NCBI GenBank assembly: GCA_020634755.1
Contig: JACKBC010000015.1
Coordinates: 77,414-141,413, forward strand
Length of the DNA stretch: 64,000 nucleotides
From: Caldilineaceae bacterium
Lineage (GTDB): Bacteria; Chloroflexota; Anaerolineae; Caldilineales; Caldilineaceae
Reading direction: 5' to 3'
Of the stretch, positions 47,050 to 57,978 are shown piece after piece. Within the stretch, counting starts at the first letter, position 1. The number at the start of each line of letters is the position of its first letter. Below the pieces are notes generated by a model. That model ran no database searches. It had not been told where the DNA came from and worked only from the letters and a program-made list of their open reading frames with translations. The translations under genes were made by a program, and so were the position numbers.

Positions 47050-47340
47050 ACGGATTAAATGTGTCAGTCAATCAGCCTTCAAGCTATTCCAGAAATACGT
47101 TAAAATTGGGATAGTTATTTTTCTGGATTAGCCTTATACTATCCACAGTTGCCGTATACTCAAGCCCACAATACACACAATCTATATGGGCTCTAGATTG
47201 GGCTTACAACAAAATTGCCGATTTTGCGTAATGATTTATAGGGGTGATAAGGCGATGGGCCAAGGCCATATACCTTATCACCCAATCCCCTTATCAAGCC
47301 GCCGCATTTGGCAACGGGCGCAATGGTCGTGGAGACGTTT

Positions 47341-47853
47341 ATGGATACCCTATTCGACAAAATTTCAAGGCTGATTGTCAGCAAGATCTATGGCAAGCCC
47401 GGTCATGCTTTTACACCGGGGCAAACCAGCGGCGCCCAGCGGCGGCTGCGCCAGACGGTCTATGATTTGCTGCGTACCGAGGCGCAAATTAACGAACTGA
47501 TGCAGAAAATTGACCAGCGTCAACAGGCGTTGGCCGGCCAGGAACAGCAGCTGGCCGCGCTGGATCAACAGGTGGATGCGTACCTGCTGGCCGGTAACGA
47601 GGCTGCCGCCGCCGCTGTTCAACAGCAGTTGAATCAGCAGCGGCAACGTCTGCAAAAAGCCAAAACCTATATGCTCCACCTGCATACAGAACGGGCCCGC
47701 CTGCAAAAGGTGCGCGACCGTCTAGAGGTAAAAATGACTATTCAGGGGCTCAAGCGTGAGGTGCTGGACGATTACATTCGGCGCTATCAACAGGGGCAAA
47801 CGGGGGAGCCGCGGCAAACGACGTGGCGCGTGCTCGATCCGGACGAGGCATAG
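47341..47853 (+). CDS. coiled-coil protein, PspA-like layout
   Basis: The roughly 170-residue product begins MDTLFDKISRLIVSKIYGK, an amphipathic segment, and continues almost entirely as charged, Gln-rich heptad repeats (LRTEAQINELMQKIDQRQQA, LAALDQQVDAYLLAGNEAA). The layout resembles a small PspA/IM30-type membrane-associated protein, but there is no clear family motif. The ATG at 47341 has GTGGAGA upstream; an ATG at 47308 without a ribosome site is possible. It has no evident operon partner. Confidence 0.65.
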   Translation: MDTLFDKISRLIVSKIYGKPGHAFTPGQTSGAQRRLRQTVYDLLRTEAQINELMQKIDQRQQALAGQEQQLAALDQQVDAYLLAGNEAAAAAVQQQLNQQRQRLQKAKTYMLHLHTERARLQKVRDRLEVKMTIQGLKREVLDDYIRRYQQGQTGEPRQTTWRVLDPDEA

Positions 47854-47970
47854 AAAACGTGTTGCGTGGTGCGTTAAACAGTTTAGACTGTCTATTCGAA
47901 ACAAGAAACTTAACGGGTACACGCACTACGCACCACGTACTGCGCAACAGATGCCGCTGCTTGCCACGCC

Positions 47971-49956
<1,986 letters not shown>

Positions 49957-49973
49957 AAGAAGCTATTTTGGGT

Positions 49974-50049
49974 AAATTGCAATTGCCAAGGATTGCGTCG
50001 GATTTACCAAATGAAACCGATAAGGCCAACATCGTTGCGATGTGCTAAT
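49974..50049 (+). repeat. 88-bp element, family 3 (copy 3f)
   Basis: TTGCAATTGCCAAGGATTG, GTCGGATTTACCAAATG, AAACCGATAAGGCCAAC and the hairpin ACATCG-TTG-CGATGT are present. The hairpin differs from other copies by a paired change (C-G to T-A), which keeps the stem. Here the element points away from the nearby minus-strand starts. Confidence 0.6.
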
Positions 50050-51026
50050 TATTGTACGCGAATGACCAATTTTCCGGTCGATTGGCGCTGCATGAGGCTA
50101 TGAAATGCCGATGCCGCTTCCGACAGCGGATACACTTGTGAAATGTGGGGCGAAAGTTTGCCCGCGGCGTACCAATCAAAGAGCGTGCTAAGCGATGCGC
50201 GCAGCACTTGCGGATTGCGCGTTGCATACGCGCCCCAGTATAACCCCACCACGCTTATATTTTTGACCAGCAGCAGATTGGCCGGCGCTTGCGGAATCTG
50301 CCCGCTGGCAAAGCCAATCACCAGCAGCCGGCCTTCCCAGTTGATGCAGCGCAATGATTCGCTAAAGATATCGCCCCCCACTGGATCAAAGATCACGTCG
50401 GCGCCGCGCCCATTGGTGATCTCGCGCACGCGCTCGCGAAAGGAGGTCTCGCTATAGTTGATCAGGTGATCGGCGCCGGCCTGTTGCGCCAGCGCCAGCT
50501 TTTGCAGCGTGCTAGCCGTGGCAATCACCGTGGCGCCCATGAGCTTGCCAATTTGCACGGCGGTGAGCCCCACGCCGCCTGCGGCCCCGTGTACCAGCAG
50601 CACTTCACCTGCTTGCAGGTTGGCGCGGTGCGCCAGCGCCAAATGCGATGTGCCATAGGCCACGGCAAAGCCGGCAGCCGTCTCATAATCCATGACCGGC
50701 GGAATCGGCAGAACTGTGTTGGCCTCTACGACGATTTCGTCGGCCATGCCACCGTGGCCGCAAATAGCCGCCACGCGATCACCCGACTGCACGTGCGTTA
50801 CGGCTGCGCCAACCTCCAGCACTTCGCCGGCTGCTTCCAGCCCCGGGCTAAAGGGAAAGGGCGGCTTTTCTTGATAGAGCCCTTGAATCATCAGCGTGTC
50901 GGCAAAGTTGAGCCCGCAGGCCCGAACGCCAATCCGCACCTGGGTGGGGCCCATAGGGGGCGCTGGCACATGCCCAATCGTGAGCTTTTCCGGCCCGCCC
51001 CATTCCGTACATAAAAGCGCGCGCAT
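50049..51026 (-). CDS. NADPH:quinone oxidoreductase family protein
   Basis: This 325-residue medium-chain dehydrogenase/reductase lacks the catalytic zinc ligands and has the quinone-reductase layout: VRIGVRACGLNFADTLMIQG, VHGAAGGVGLTAVQIGKLMG (Rossmann GxGxxG-like) and GADVIFDPVGGDIF. These enzymes reduce quinones or alpha,beta-unsaturated carbonyls with NADPH. The ATG at 51026 follows an AAAGGGAAATC ribosome site; a longer frame upstream shows no family residues. Confidence 0.9.
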   Translation of the reverse strand: MRALLCTEWGGPEKLTIGHVPAPPMGPTQVRIGVRACGLNFADTLMIQGLYQEKPPFPFSPGLEAAGEVLEVGAAVTHVQSGDRVAAICGHGGMADEIVVEANTVLPIPPVMDYETAAGFAVAYGTSHLALAHRANLQAGEVLLVHGAAGGVGLTAVQIGKLMGATVIATASTLQKLALAQQAGADHLINYSETSFRERVREITNGRGADVIFDPVGGDIFSESLRCINWEGRLLVIGFASGQIPQAPANLLLVKNISVVGLYWGAYATRNPQVLRASLSTLFDWYAAGKLSPHISQVYPLSEAASAFHSLMQRQSTGKLVIRVQ

Positions 51027-51229
51027 GATTTCCCTTTCAATACTGAGATGATTATACCAGTTCGCGAAGATGCGCAAAGGAGCCTCGTGCAAATTCTTTG
51101 CGTTTCTTGGCGCACCTAGCGGGTAGATAAGATTTGTACGGTAAGATAAGATTTGTATAGTGCTCCCAGCAGATAGTGTGTTACGCGAAACCAAATTTGC
51201 GAAATCTGCCACCTCTGTGGAAGTTTGCT

Positions 51230-52123
51230 CTACGCTTGCCGCAGCCCCGGTGGAATGCGTTCGGGATCGGCCACCAGCTCACAAAGCCGCGCCAGATTGA
51301 GCACGTCGTCCTTCAGGTCATCATCTTTGGGCGTCTCCAGCAGCATGGCAATGCCGGCCCAGCGCGAGTCGTTGAGAATCAGCCGGAAGCCTTCATTGCC
51401 AATGGCGCCCTGTCCGATGTGAACGTGGCGATCCACGCGGCTGCCCAACGCGCCCTTGCTGTCATTAAAGTGCCAGCACTTAACGGTCGCCAGACCGATC
51501 TCTTTATCCAGCTCCTCCATCATGGCTTCATAACCGGCCGCCTGAGCCAGGTCATAACCGGCGGCAAAGGCGTGGCACGTATCTACACAGACGCCCACGC
51601 GCGCGGGCGCCTCTACCTGCTCGATGATTTGGCGCAAATGGCTAAAACAATAGCCGATGGTGGTGCCTTGGCCGGCCATTAGCTCCAACAGCGTCAGCGT
51701 ATCTGTACATGCGGGCGTGGCGGCGTGCACCTGGTTCAGTCCGGCGGCAATGCGCCCAATGCCCGCCTCTTCGCCCGACCCGGTATGCGCCCCCGGGTGC
51801 AGCACCACGTGCGGCACGCCATATGCGTGGGCGCGGCGAATTTCGTCGGCGTGCGCGGCAATGCTCTTTTGCCAAAGCGGATCTTTGGGCGTGGCCAGGT
51901 TGATTAGATAGCTGGCGTGGCTCACCGCATAGTCAACGGCCTGGGCCGGCATCTCTTGCTGCCAGCGCACCACATCGACTTCATCCACAGGCGGCCCTTG
52001 CCACTGCCGGTTGTTTTTGGTGAAAATTTGTACCGCGTTGCTGCCAATAGAGCTGGCGCGATCCAGCGCCTGGCTGACGCCGCCGGCAATCGACATGTGC
52101 GCACCGAGTAGTAGCGTGCTCAT
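51230..52123 (-). CDS. nfo: endonuclease IV
   Basis: This AP endonuclease cuts the phosphodiester bond 5' of abasic sites in base excision repair. The 297-residue TIM barrel opens LLGAHMSIAGGVSQALDRA and carries the metal-binding segments VLHPGAHTG, GVCVDTCHAFAAGYDL, WHFNDSKGALGSRVDRHVHI and GQGAIG, matching PROSITE-type AP_nuclease_F2 signatures. The start codon position agrees with the family. A family 5 hairpin element lies about 90 bases upstream in the same orientation. Confidence 0.95.
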   Translation of the reverse strand: MSTLLLGAHMSIAGGVSQALDRASSIGSNAVQIFTKNNRQWQGPPVDEVDVVRWQQEMPAQAVDYAVSHASYLINLATPKDPLWQKSIAAHADEIRRAHAYGVPHVVLHPGAHTGSGEEAGIGRIAAGLNQVHAATPACTDTLTLLELMAGQGTTIGYCFSHLRQIIEQVEAPARVGVCVDTCHAFAAGYDLAQAAGYEAMMEELDKEIGLATVKCWHFNDSKGALGSRVDRHVHIGQGAIGNEGFRLILNDSRWAGIAMLLETPKDDDLKDDVLNLARLCELVADPERIPPGLRQA

Positions 52124-52214
52124 AATTTCTTTGCTCCTCTCCTGACTTGCTGGGCTATACTTCCGCTATACTTCCTGCGCTGTGCTTCCTGCATCCAATC
52201 TTCGGGATCGTTTC

Positions 52215-52360
52215 ACGTTGGGGGCGCCCATTAGAAATGGGCGCCTACCATTGAAAAATCGCCGCCGCGATTTAGCCCCAGCCGCCGTGGCGGCTTCTCG
52301 ATTTTCGCCGAGGATTCTATCCTGCCGCCCTATGTGCGCCTCCAAAGCCAAATGCACCCC
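52215..52360 (-). repeat. structured element, family 5 (copy 2)
   Basis: On the minus strand the order GGTGCATTTGGCTTTGGAGG, GCAGGATAGAATCCTCGGC, AGAAGCCGCCACGGCGGCT, AAATCGCGGCGGCGATTTT and GGCGCCCATTTCTAATGG matches copy 1. All three hairpins are longer here than in copy 1, with changed loops. Confidence 0.65.
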
Positions 52361-52410
52361 AATCTTCCGCCAAAAAAGAGTTCTAAACTGGCCTATGATA
52401 TAATTATTGC

Positions 52411-53160
52411 ATGTTACTTGCACTGGATACCGCAACCCAAACTGCATCGTTGGCGCTGTATGATCTGGACACAGACCGGCTACTGGCCGAATGGAGCTGG
52501 CAGGCGCGGCGGCGACAAACGCAGGAACTGCTGGTTACGGCTCAGCTTATGTTAAAACAGCTTGATGCATCGCCGCAACAAATCAGCGCGCTGGCCGTGA
52601 CAACTGGGCCGGGCAGCTTTACAGGCGTCCGCATTGCCATTAGCGCGGCCAAAGGCATGGGCATGGGGCTGACCACGCCGCCACGGGTGGTGGGTATCCC
52701 CACGCTGTGTGTTACAGCGGCGCCTTGGCTGTGGCCCATAAGCCATGGCATGAATGACGACATCTCCAATGGCACAGACAATGACTTCCAGCGCGGCGCC
52801 ACCGTTTGCGCCTATATCCAGGCTGGCCGCGGGCGCTACAACTGGCTCTTTTTTGCACCGGATTCGGTGCGCGTCTCCCGGTTGTATAGGCCCACGGCGG
52901 ATGAGCACCAAGCCGGTACGGCTGCCGCATTTATCGGCGCGCTGGCCGCCAGCGATGATCAGCACCCCATCTGGCTGGTGGGTGAACCGACCGCCGAGTT
53001 GCACCGTGGCGTGACCGCTTTGCCCCATGTGGCGCTGGTCGATGCAACCAGCAGCTTACGCCGTGCCGGCAATCTGGCCCAGCTGGCCGCACGGCATCTG
53101 GCACACGGTCAGGTGGATGACCTGGCCGCGCTGCAACCGCTCTATTTACGGGCGCCGTAG
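52411..53160 (+). CDS. tsaB: tRNA threonylcarbamoyladenosine biosynthesis protein TsaB
   Basis: TsaB is the ASKHA-fold partner of TsaD in making t6A37 on ANN-decoding tRNAs. The protein (249 residues) starts MLLALDTATQTASLALYDLD and has the conserved AVTTGPGSFTGVRIAISAAK with VVGIPTL. It is slightly longer than usual because of a loop around residues 113-130. tsaD and tsaE are not in the window. rimI follows 5 bases later, a common pairing. Confidence 0.93.
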   Translation: MLLALDTATQTASLALYDLDTDRLLAEWSWQARRRQTQELLVTAQLMLKQLDASPQQISALAVTTGPGSFTGVRIAISAAKGMGMGLTTPPRVVGIPTLCVTAAPWLWPISHGMNDDISNGTDNDFQRGATVCAYIQAGRGRYNWLFFAPDSVRVSRLYRPTADEHQAGTAAAFIGALAASDDQHPIWLVGEPTAELHRGVTALPHVALVDATSSLRRAGNLAQLAARHLAHGQVDDLAALQPLYLRAP

Positions 53161-53165
53161 CCGAT

Positions 53166-53753
53166 ATGATTATGAACCGGACAAAAATTACTCACCAACC
53201 CATTGTCTTTGCGCCCATGGTTCCCAGCGATGTGGACTATATTAACTATCTGGAGCAGCTCTGTTTTGAGACGCCCTGGTCTGCTGCCACCTATTTACAC
53301 GAGCTGCACCAAAACCGCCTGGGGTTTTATTGGGTTGTGCGCGTCCAAGGCGCCGCGCCCCCTCAATCGCTACCGCCCATTTTGGCCTATGGCGGCTATT
53401 GGCTTTTGGGGGAAGATGCCCACATTGCCACCATTGCCACCCATCCCCAATGGCAGCGGCGCGGGCTGGCCAAGTGGCTCTTGATCAACATGCTAGAGAA
53501 AGCGCGCCAGCAGGGGGCCCAGCAGGCCACGTTGGAGGTGCGCGCCAGCAACCTATCGGCGCAAAAGCTGTATGCCCAGTTGGGATTTGAAGCCGTGGGA
53601 CGACGACGCGGTTATTATCCGCCCTCGCCCAATCAGCCGCACGGTGAAGACGCGCTGCTGCTTACGCTCTTTGCGTTAGACACGGCGCCGGTATGGCAAA
53701 AGCTGGCGCTCATGTTGGCGCGCACCACCCTTCATTTTGATGAACTGGCTTGA
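53166..53753 (+). CDS. rimI: ribosomal protein alanine N-acetyltransferase
   Basis: This GNAT acetyltransferase (195 residues) classically acetylates the N-terminus of S18. It shows CFETPWSAATYLHEL near the start, the acetyl-CoA loop HPQWQRRGLAKWLLINML (QxxGxA), and LEVRASNLSAQKLYAQLGFE followed by GRRRGYYP. It follows tsaB closely. Its last 22 bases overlap the 3' end of the convergent sortase gene. Confidence 0.9.
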   Translation: MIMNRTKITHQPIVFAPMVPSDVDYINYLEQLCFETPWSAATYLHELHQNRLGFYWVVRVQGAAPPQSLPPILAYGGYWLLGEDAHIATIATHPQWQRRGLAKWLLINMLEKARQQGAQQATLEVRASNLSAQKLYAQLGFEAVGRRRGYYPPSPNQPHGEDALLLTLFALDTAPVWQKLALMLARTTLHFDELA

Positions 53754-54400
53754 GAGCTTGGACTGCCGTCGGCTGGGTGCGCCACCACAATAATGCGGTG
53801 ACTGTTGTCGTCGCGCGGCCAGCAGCTCACCAACGTCAGCCGGTCATCGCGAAAGGGGCCGATCCAGGCCGCGTTTTCCGCACGTTGCTCGGGGGATGCA
53901 TACTTTTCAGGCACAATCATCACCCGCTCTACAATGTACGTATATTTGCGATTGCCGTACCAGACAATGGCTTCATCGCCCTTTTTCAAGCGATCCAATT
54001 CGCGAAAGACCGCGCCGCGAATATTGTTGTGACCGCTCAACACGACGTTGCCGCCTTGGCCGGGCAGCGCGCTATTTTTGTGCCAGCCCGCCGCATTATC
54101 CGCCACGTCCCATTCGCTAAAAATTTGCCCCGTTTCGTTGCGCGCCGGATGCCAGCCCAGCGCCACAATGGGCGTTTCCAGCTGGATGCTGGGCACCATG
54201 AGCCGGGTCAGATCGGGGTTTGTTTCTTGGGGTTTGCTCAAATGCGGCACGTCAATGGCGGGGGCGGGCGCCGCGCTTGGCGTGGGTTCTTCGTTCCGGC
54301 GGCCACAAGCCGCCAGCGCCAGCATCAGCACGCACAGCAGCAGCCAGCGGCGGTGTGGAGACAATTGGGCCTTACGATATGATTTGTGAATGTTCAACAT
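53732..54400 (-). CDS. lipoprotein-type sortase
   Basis: Sortases join proteins to the envelope via a Cys transpeptidase. Catalytic His is in VVLSGHNNIRG, Cys in LTLVSCWPRDD and Arg in HRIIVVAHP, in the class D/E style. The 222-residue product begins with a signal peptide ending in the lipobox LALAAC (C32), so it would be lipid-anchored rather than held by an uncleaved helix. No sortase-sorted protein with an LPxTG-type tail was found in the window. The gene's 3' end overlaps rimI by 22 bases. Confidence 0.85.
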   Translation of the reverse strand: MLNIHKSYRKAQLSPHRRWLLLCVLMLALAACGRRNEEPTPSAAPAPAIDVPHLSKPQETNPDLTRLMVPSIQLETPIVALGWHPARNETGQIFSEWDVADNAAGWHKNSALPGQGGNVVLSGHNNIRGAVFRELDRLKKGDEAIVWYGNRKYTYIVERVMIVPEKYASPEQRAENAAWIGPFRDDRLTLVSCWPRDDNSHRIIVVAHPADGSPSSQASSSK

Positions 54401-54677
54401 AAAACAGCAACCTGATTACAATTTTTCAAAACGTATACGGCGCCCGTGGCTTGCCTATGGTGAAACGCACGGCTTTCGACAAGCTCGGGCCTCGTGTAGC
54501 TGAAGAGTTACACGTTTATTTTCGACTCTTTGGGAGTTCAGGGAGGACAGTCCATGCCTCCGGCACTTTCCACGAAGTGCAGCGGGAGACGACCTCAAGT
54601 GCTCGGGGCATCCCCTTCTGAAATCGGGTTAACCTTATTTTCTAGACCAGTCGACAAGTAGACGCGCCTGGGCCACG

Positions 54678-55376
54678 TCAGCCGTCCTGTTCAGCCCGCG
54701 CGGCGGCCTCAGCATAGATGCCGCGATAGGCCGGCGGCAGCAAGCGGGCCAATGTCACCATGAGCTCGTCGGTCTTTTCTTCCAGCTGCTCTACGGTTAG
54801 CTTGCCGTTGGGAAGCGCAATCGGTGCGCCGATCCGCACGTGAATGGGCGCCCGGCGCAGTCGCACCCAATGTGCATAGGCTTTTTCCTGGCCATATGCC
54901 ACCATGGGCACAATTGAGGCGGGCGCCCGGCTGGCCAGATAGACGGCGCCGGTATGTCCCTGATTTAGGCTGGCGGTGCGGCTGCGCGTGCCTTCAGGCG
55001 CCACCGCCAATACGCCGCCGGCGCGCAATACCTTGAGCGAATCGGCAATGGTGCGGCGGTCCGTCTCGCCGCGCTTGACATAGATTACGTTGCCCACATG
55101 GATTAGAATCCAATTGAACAGCCAGTTTTTCCGAAATTTATCGGCGGCAAAAATAATGGCGCGCCGCGGCACAACGCAGAAAAAGACCGGCGAATCAAAG
55201 AGATGCAGATGGTTGACGGCCATCAGAACCGGTCCTTGCTGGGGGAAATTCTCCAACCCTTCAACCTGGGTACGCGTCAACAACTTGGAGCAAAGTTTGA
55301 AAAACCGGCGCGCCCAGCGCTGCACGGGGGACCATTGTGTGTAATCCAGTTCGGCATAGTTAATGGGTGCGGACAT
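54678..55376 (-). CDS. plsC: 1-acyl-sn-glycerol-3-phosphate acyltransferase
   Basis: PlsC acylates lysophosphatidate to phosphatidate in phospholipid synthesis at the inner membrane. The HxxxxD motif reads VNHLHLFDSPVF (NH-x4-D) and the phosphate-binding block EGTRSRTASLNQGHTGAVYL follows, with FIAADKFRKNWLF-like text between. 232 residues is normal. The 277-base gap to the sortase contains only a small hairpin (GTGTA/TTACAC region) and a TTTCGACAAGCTCGGGC repeat word. Confidence 0.88.
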   Translation of the reverse strand: MSAPINYAELDYTQWSPVQRWARRFFKLCSKLLTRTQVEGLENFPQQGPVLMAVNHLHLFDSPVFFCVVPRRAIIFAADKFRKNWLFNWILIHVGNVIYVKRGETDRRTIADSLKVLRAGGVLAVAPEGTRSRTASLNQGHTGAVYLASRAPASIVPMVAYGQEKAYAHWVRLRRAPIHVRIGAPIALPNGKLTVEQLEEKTDELMVTLARLLPPAYRGIYAEAAARAEQDG

Positions 55377-55523
55377 AGCAAAATGTCTAGTGAATATTGA
55401 TGCGTATTTTGGGTGTTTCCTCAGCCGTATTTATTGACGTCGCTCGAGAAGGCCTTTGTTCGTAGACTCTCGGGCGACGCACTACCCATGCAAGTGGCTG
55501 TTATACGGCTGTTATGTTGGGCA

Positions 55524-55540
55524 GTGCGACGCACGCTATG
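55524..55540. repeat. AGTGCGACGCAC palindrome
   Basis: A short palindromic word shared with 21250 and the arms at 46213-46277. It lies in the 220-base gap between plsC and the LysM gene; the rest of that gap shows nothing clear. Confidence 0.35.
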
Positions 55541-55596
55541 CGCCTCTACTCGACTGCTGTATGTAGGCACACCCCTCAGTTCCGTAAACGCAGTTT

Positions 55597-56637
55597 TTAT
55601 TGCGACTGTAATCTGCGACCTTGGGCCACGGCTTTCAAGTGCACAATGGGACCCCCTACGGGCGCCAGCACCGCGGTAAAGGTGGTTTCACCACCCCGCG
55701 GCACCACATTGTGTTCCGGCACAATCTGGCGCATGGCAATCACCCGATCCAGGGCGTCGTACGCCGTGATCACCACCTGCACGCTGACTGCTTCTTCAGG
55801 ACCAAAGTTATAGATCGAGCCGGTGGCCGTGTACGATGCATACCCTTCGCCATTGCCTTGCAGGTTGCGCACTTCCAAATCGCGATAGTAGCTGCCCACA
55901 TAGGCCGGCACCGCGCTGAGCGGGAAAAGCTGGTAGCGTTCAAAATGCTCGGGCGCGGCGCCAAACAGGATGGTAAATGGCGCACGCTCGCCCACATCCA
56001 CCAGATCTAGCGCCACCAGGCCATCGGCTTCTACCGTTTCGCTATTGTCATCCTCTTGCAACGTAATGCCCACGCGCACCTGCTCTAGCGGCGTGCCGCT
56101 ATCATTGAGCACTTCTCCCAGCACCCACAAGCCACCAATGGTCGTTTCGCTAAAATAGACATTTTCAATACGCAGCGGCAGTGGCGTGGGCGTGGGTGTG
56201 AGCGCTTCTTCCTCGGCGCTTTCATCGCGGCTGGGGATAATCAGCTGCTGCCCCACTTGCAGCGTGCGCGGGTCCAAAATACCGTTGGCCTCTTGCAGCG
56301 CGGCCACGCTGAGGCCATATTGATTGGCAATGCCCAGCAGGCTGTCGCCGGCGGTAATCTGGTGAATCACCGGTGTGGGGGTGACGGTAGCCGTAGCCGT
56401 GGGCGCCGGTGTGTATGGCGCTGGTGTGGCTGTGGGCGGCGGCGTAATGGCGGCCACCTCGATGCCCACGGTGGGTGTGGGCGCCGGGGTGGGTGTGGGC
56501 GCCAGCGTCACCACCTGCCCACAGCCGACTACGGAAATGGCAATGGCCACGAGCACGCCGCCAAGCAGCGCGGGCTGCACTGTAATGTACTTGTACATCC
56601 TGCGGATATGCGCCAGCGCCAACCAACACTCTCTCAT
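55597..56637 (-). CDS. LysM/FxLYD-domain lipoprotein
   Basis: The product has an N-terminal signal peptide with lipobox SVVGC and a Pro/Thr/Ala-rich linker (about 45-90). One LysM domain (HQITAGDSLLGIANQYGLSV, LQVGQQLIIPS) binds peptidoglycan-type glycan. Two FxLYD-like beta domains follow (LRIENVYFSETTIGGLWVLG and, near the end, YASYTATGSIYNFGPEEAVS). It would sit on the membrane surface and contact the cell wall. The start is either ATG 56637, with a GAGAGAA upstream, or ATG 56598; the first is used here. Confidence 0.8.
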   Translation of the reverse strand: MRECWLALAHIRRMYKYITVQPALLGGVLVAIAISVVGCGQVVTLAPTPTPAPTPTVGIEVAAITPPPTATPAPYTPAPTATATVTPTPVIHQITAGDSLLGIANQYGLSVAALQEANGILDPRTLQVGQQLIIPSRDESAEEEALTPTPTPLPLRIENVYFSETTIGGLWVLGEVLNDSGTPLEQVRVGITLQEDDNSETVEADGLVALDLVDVGERAPFTILFGAAPEHFERYQLFPLSAVPAYVGSYYRDLEVRNLQGNGEGYASYTATGSIYNFGPEEAVSVQVVITAYDALDRVIAMRQIVPEHNVVPRGGETTFTAVLAPVGGPIVHLKAVAQGRRLQSQ

Positions 56638-56683
56638 TGCTCGAAAATTTCTCTCTATTCCAAATAACGGTGTATGCTTAAAA

Positions 56684-56762
56684 CCTATCCGTAAATTCGA
56701 TTGTAAATCCTGTGCGGCCTCTGATAGATCGGCTTGACACAGAGAATTTACAGACGGATACT
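56684..56762 (+). repeat. TIR element, family 2 (copy 2c)
   Basis: Left end AAACCTATCCGTAAATTCG; right end AGAGAATTTACAGACGGATA, which carries an extra AGA compared with the other copies. 79 bases. Confidence 0.6.
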
Positions 56763-56809
56763 TAAATTGTCAATCACAGAGTATACCACAATCAGCCGAT
56801 GGCAAGGAC

Positions 56810-56987
56810 AATCAGTAGATCGCAATTGCCAGAGATTGAGTCGGATTCACCAATCGAGACCGACGCCTATCTCGCCAACACCGTTGCGGTGTACAGATAA
56901 TCAGTAGATCGCAAAAGCAAGAGACAGAGCTGGATTCACCAATCGAGACCGACGTCTATCTCGCCAACACCGTTGCGGTGTACAGAT
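56810..56987 (+). repeat. 88-bp element, family 3, two tandem units (3a, 3b)
   Basis: Units at 56810-56898 and 56899-56987 are each 89 bases and nearly identical from ATTCACCAATCGAGACCGAC to CACCGTTGCGGTGTACAGAT. Each ends in the hairpin ACACCG-TTG-CGGTGT followed by GATAAT or similar. They end 81 bases before the YfcE-like gene and have the same orientation. Confidence 0.85.
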
Positions 56988-57068
56988 AATAGATTGCCGA
57001 GCCATTGCGAATATTGCAATGCGTTGAAGCGATTTCTGCGCATTCTTCACCAAACCGGGAGCGACAAA

Positions 57069-57569
57069 ATGACCCAAATTGCCATTCTTTCCGACAGCCA
57101 CGACAACATATGGAATCTGGACAAAGCGCTGCAGCAGGTAGCTGAGAGCGGCGCGCAAGTGTTGCTGCACTGTGGCGATCTATGCGCCCCCTTTGTGTTG
57201 GATCAGATGGCGCAAGCATTTGCTGGACCGATTCACGTGATTTTTGGCAATAACGACGGTGATGGCCGGCTGCTGCAAGTGATTGCCAGCAAGCATAGCC
57301 AAGTCACTCTGCACGGCATCTATGCCGAAGTGGCCGTGGCCAATCGACAAATTGCCCTGATTCACTACCCAGAACCAGCGCGCCGTCTTGCCCAATCCGG
57401 CCAGTTTGATCTAGTTTGCTACGGCCATGATCACATCAAGCATGTAGAGTCCATTGGCGAATGTCTGCTTGTCAATCCCGGCGAGATTATGGGGCGCTTT
57501 GGCGAACCGGGGTGGGGGCTATATGATTGCGAGTCGGGCCGCTATGAACGGCGTTTGTTAACCGCATGA
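57069..57569 (+). CDS. YfcE-type metallophosphoesterase
   Basis: The 166-residue calcineurin-fold phosphodiesterase shows the metal motifs in order: ILSDSHDN, LLHCGDL, VIFGNNDGD, ALIHYPEP and LVCYGHDHIKHVE, with VNPGEIMGRFGEPGW near the end. Relatives hydrolyse phosphodiesters including cAMP or bis-pNPP, with unclear natural substrate. The ATG at 57069 has GGGAGCG upstream and matches the family start; an upstream extension through the repeats is rejected. Confidence 0.9.
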   Translation: MTQIAILSDSHDNIWNLDKALQQVAESGAQVLLHCGDLCAPFVLDQMAQAFAGPIHVIFGNNDGDGRLLQVIASKHSQVTLHGIYAEVAVANRQIALIHYPEPARRLAQSGQFDLVCYGHDHIKHVESIGECLLVNPGEIMGRFGEPGWGLYDCESGRYERRLLTA

Positions 57570-57630
57570 AAACACGCGGGCTAAACCTGTCCAAGCCATG
57601 TATTTCCTCATGCGACCCTTAGTTGTCGCT

Positions 57631-57714
57631 TAGAATATAGCAGGCTCTGTGCTGTGCACAACCGCCATCATATAGAATATAGCAGGCTCTGTGCTGTGCA
57701 CAACCGCCATCATA
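57631..57714. repeat. 42-bp perfect tandem duplication
   Basis: TAGAATATAGCAGGCTCTGT continuing to CCGCCATCATA is repeated exactly, at 57631-57672 and 57673-57714. The perfect identity suggests a recent event. Confidence 0.9.
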
Positions 57715-57762
57715 CAAGTGCTAGAGTTATCAAATGCTATGTCAAGGTTTGTGTTTGGTACA

Positions 57763-57795
57763 AGACCTGACAGGTTTTGAAAACCTGTCAGGTCT
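57763..57795. repeat. 15-bp-arm palindrome
   Basis: AGACCTGACAGGTTT and its exact inverse flank a TGA loop. It is related to the weaker repeat at 2044-2076. It may terminate the YfcE transcript or be a REP unit. Confidence 0.7.
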
Positions 57796-57978
57796 GAGCG
57801 CCTTCATGGCGCTTGAATCGGCAAATGACATTATCAAATGCGGACGGGGCGGATAAATCACACAGCTTCTAAAGGCGCCCCGTCTGCAAATGGTGAATTG
57901 CAGGACAATGAGACCGCAAAGATTTTATCGCCGATCTTGAATATGCTATACTTATGCAAATCTATTGAGTTGATCATA

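Larger units (their letters stand above)
46698..47340. other. repeat-rich interval upstream of the coiled-coil gene
   Basis: No gene is seen. It contains a diverged family 3 unit (46741-46825), a CCGCAAAG/CTTTGCGG-bounded unit (46976-47049) and an imperfect inverted repeat GGGTGATAAGG/CCTTATCACCC (about 47241-47283). Confidence 0.5.
56638..57068. other. repeat-filled region upstream of the YfcE gene
   Basis: It contains a family 2 element and two tandem family 3 units, listed separately. After these, 81 bases remain before the yfcE-like start codon. Confidence 0.6.

Noticed and set aside
56810..56987. CRISPR-like array
   Set aside because: The two units are adjacent with no spacers, and other copies are dispersed singly; there are no cas genes.
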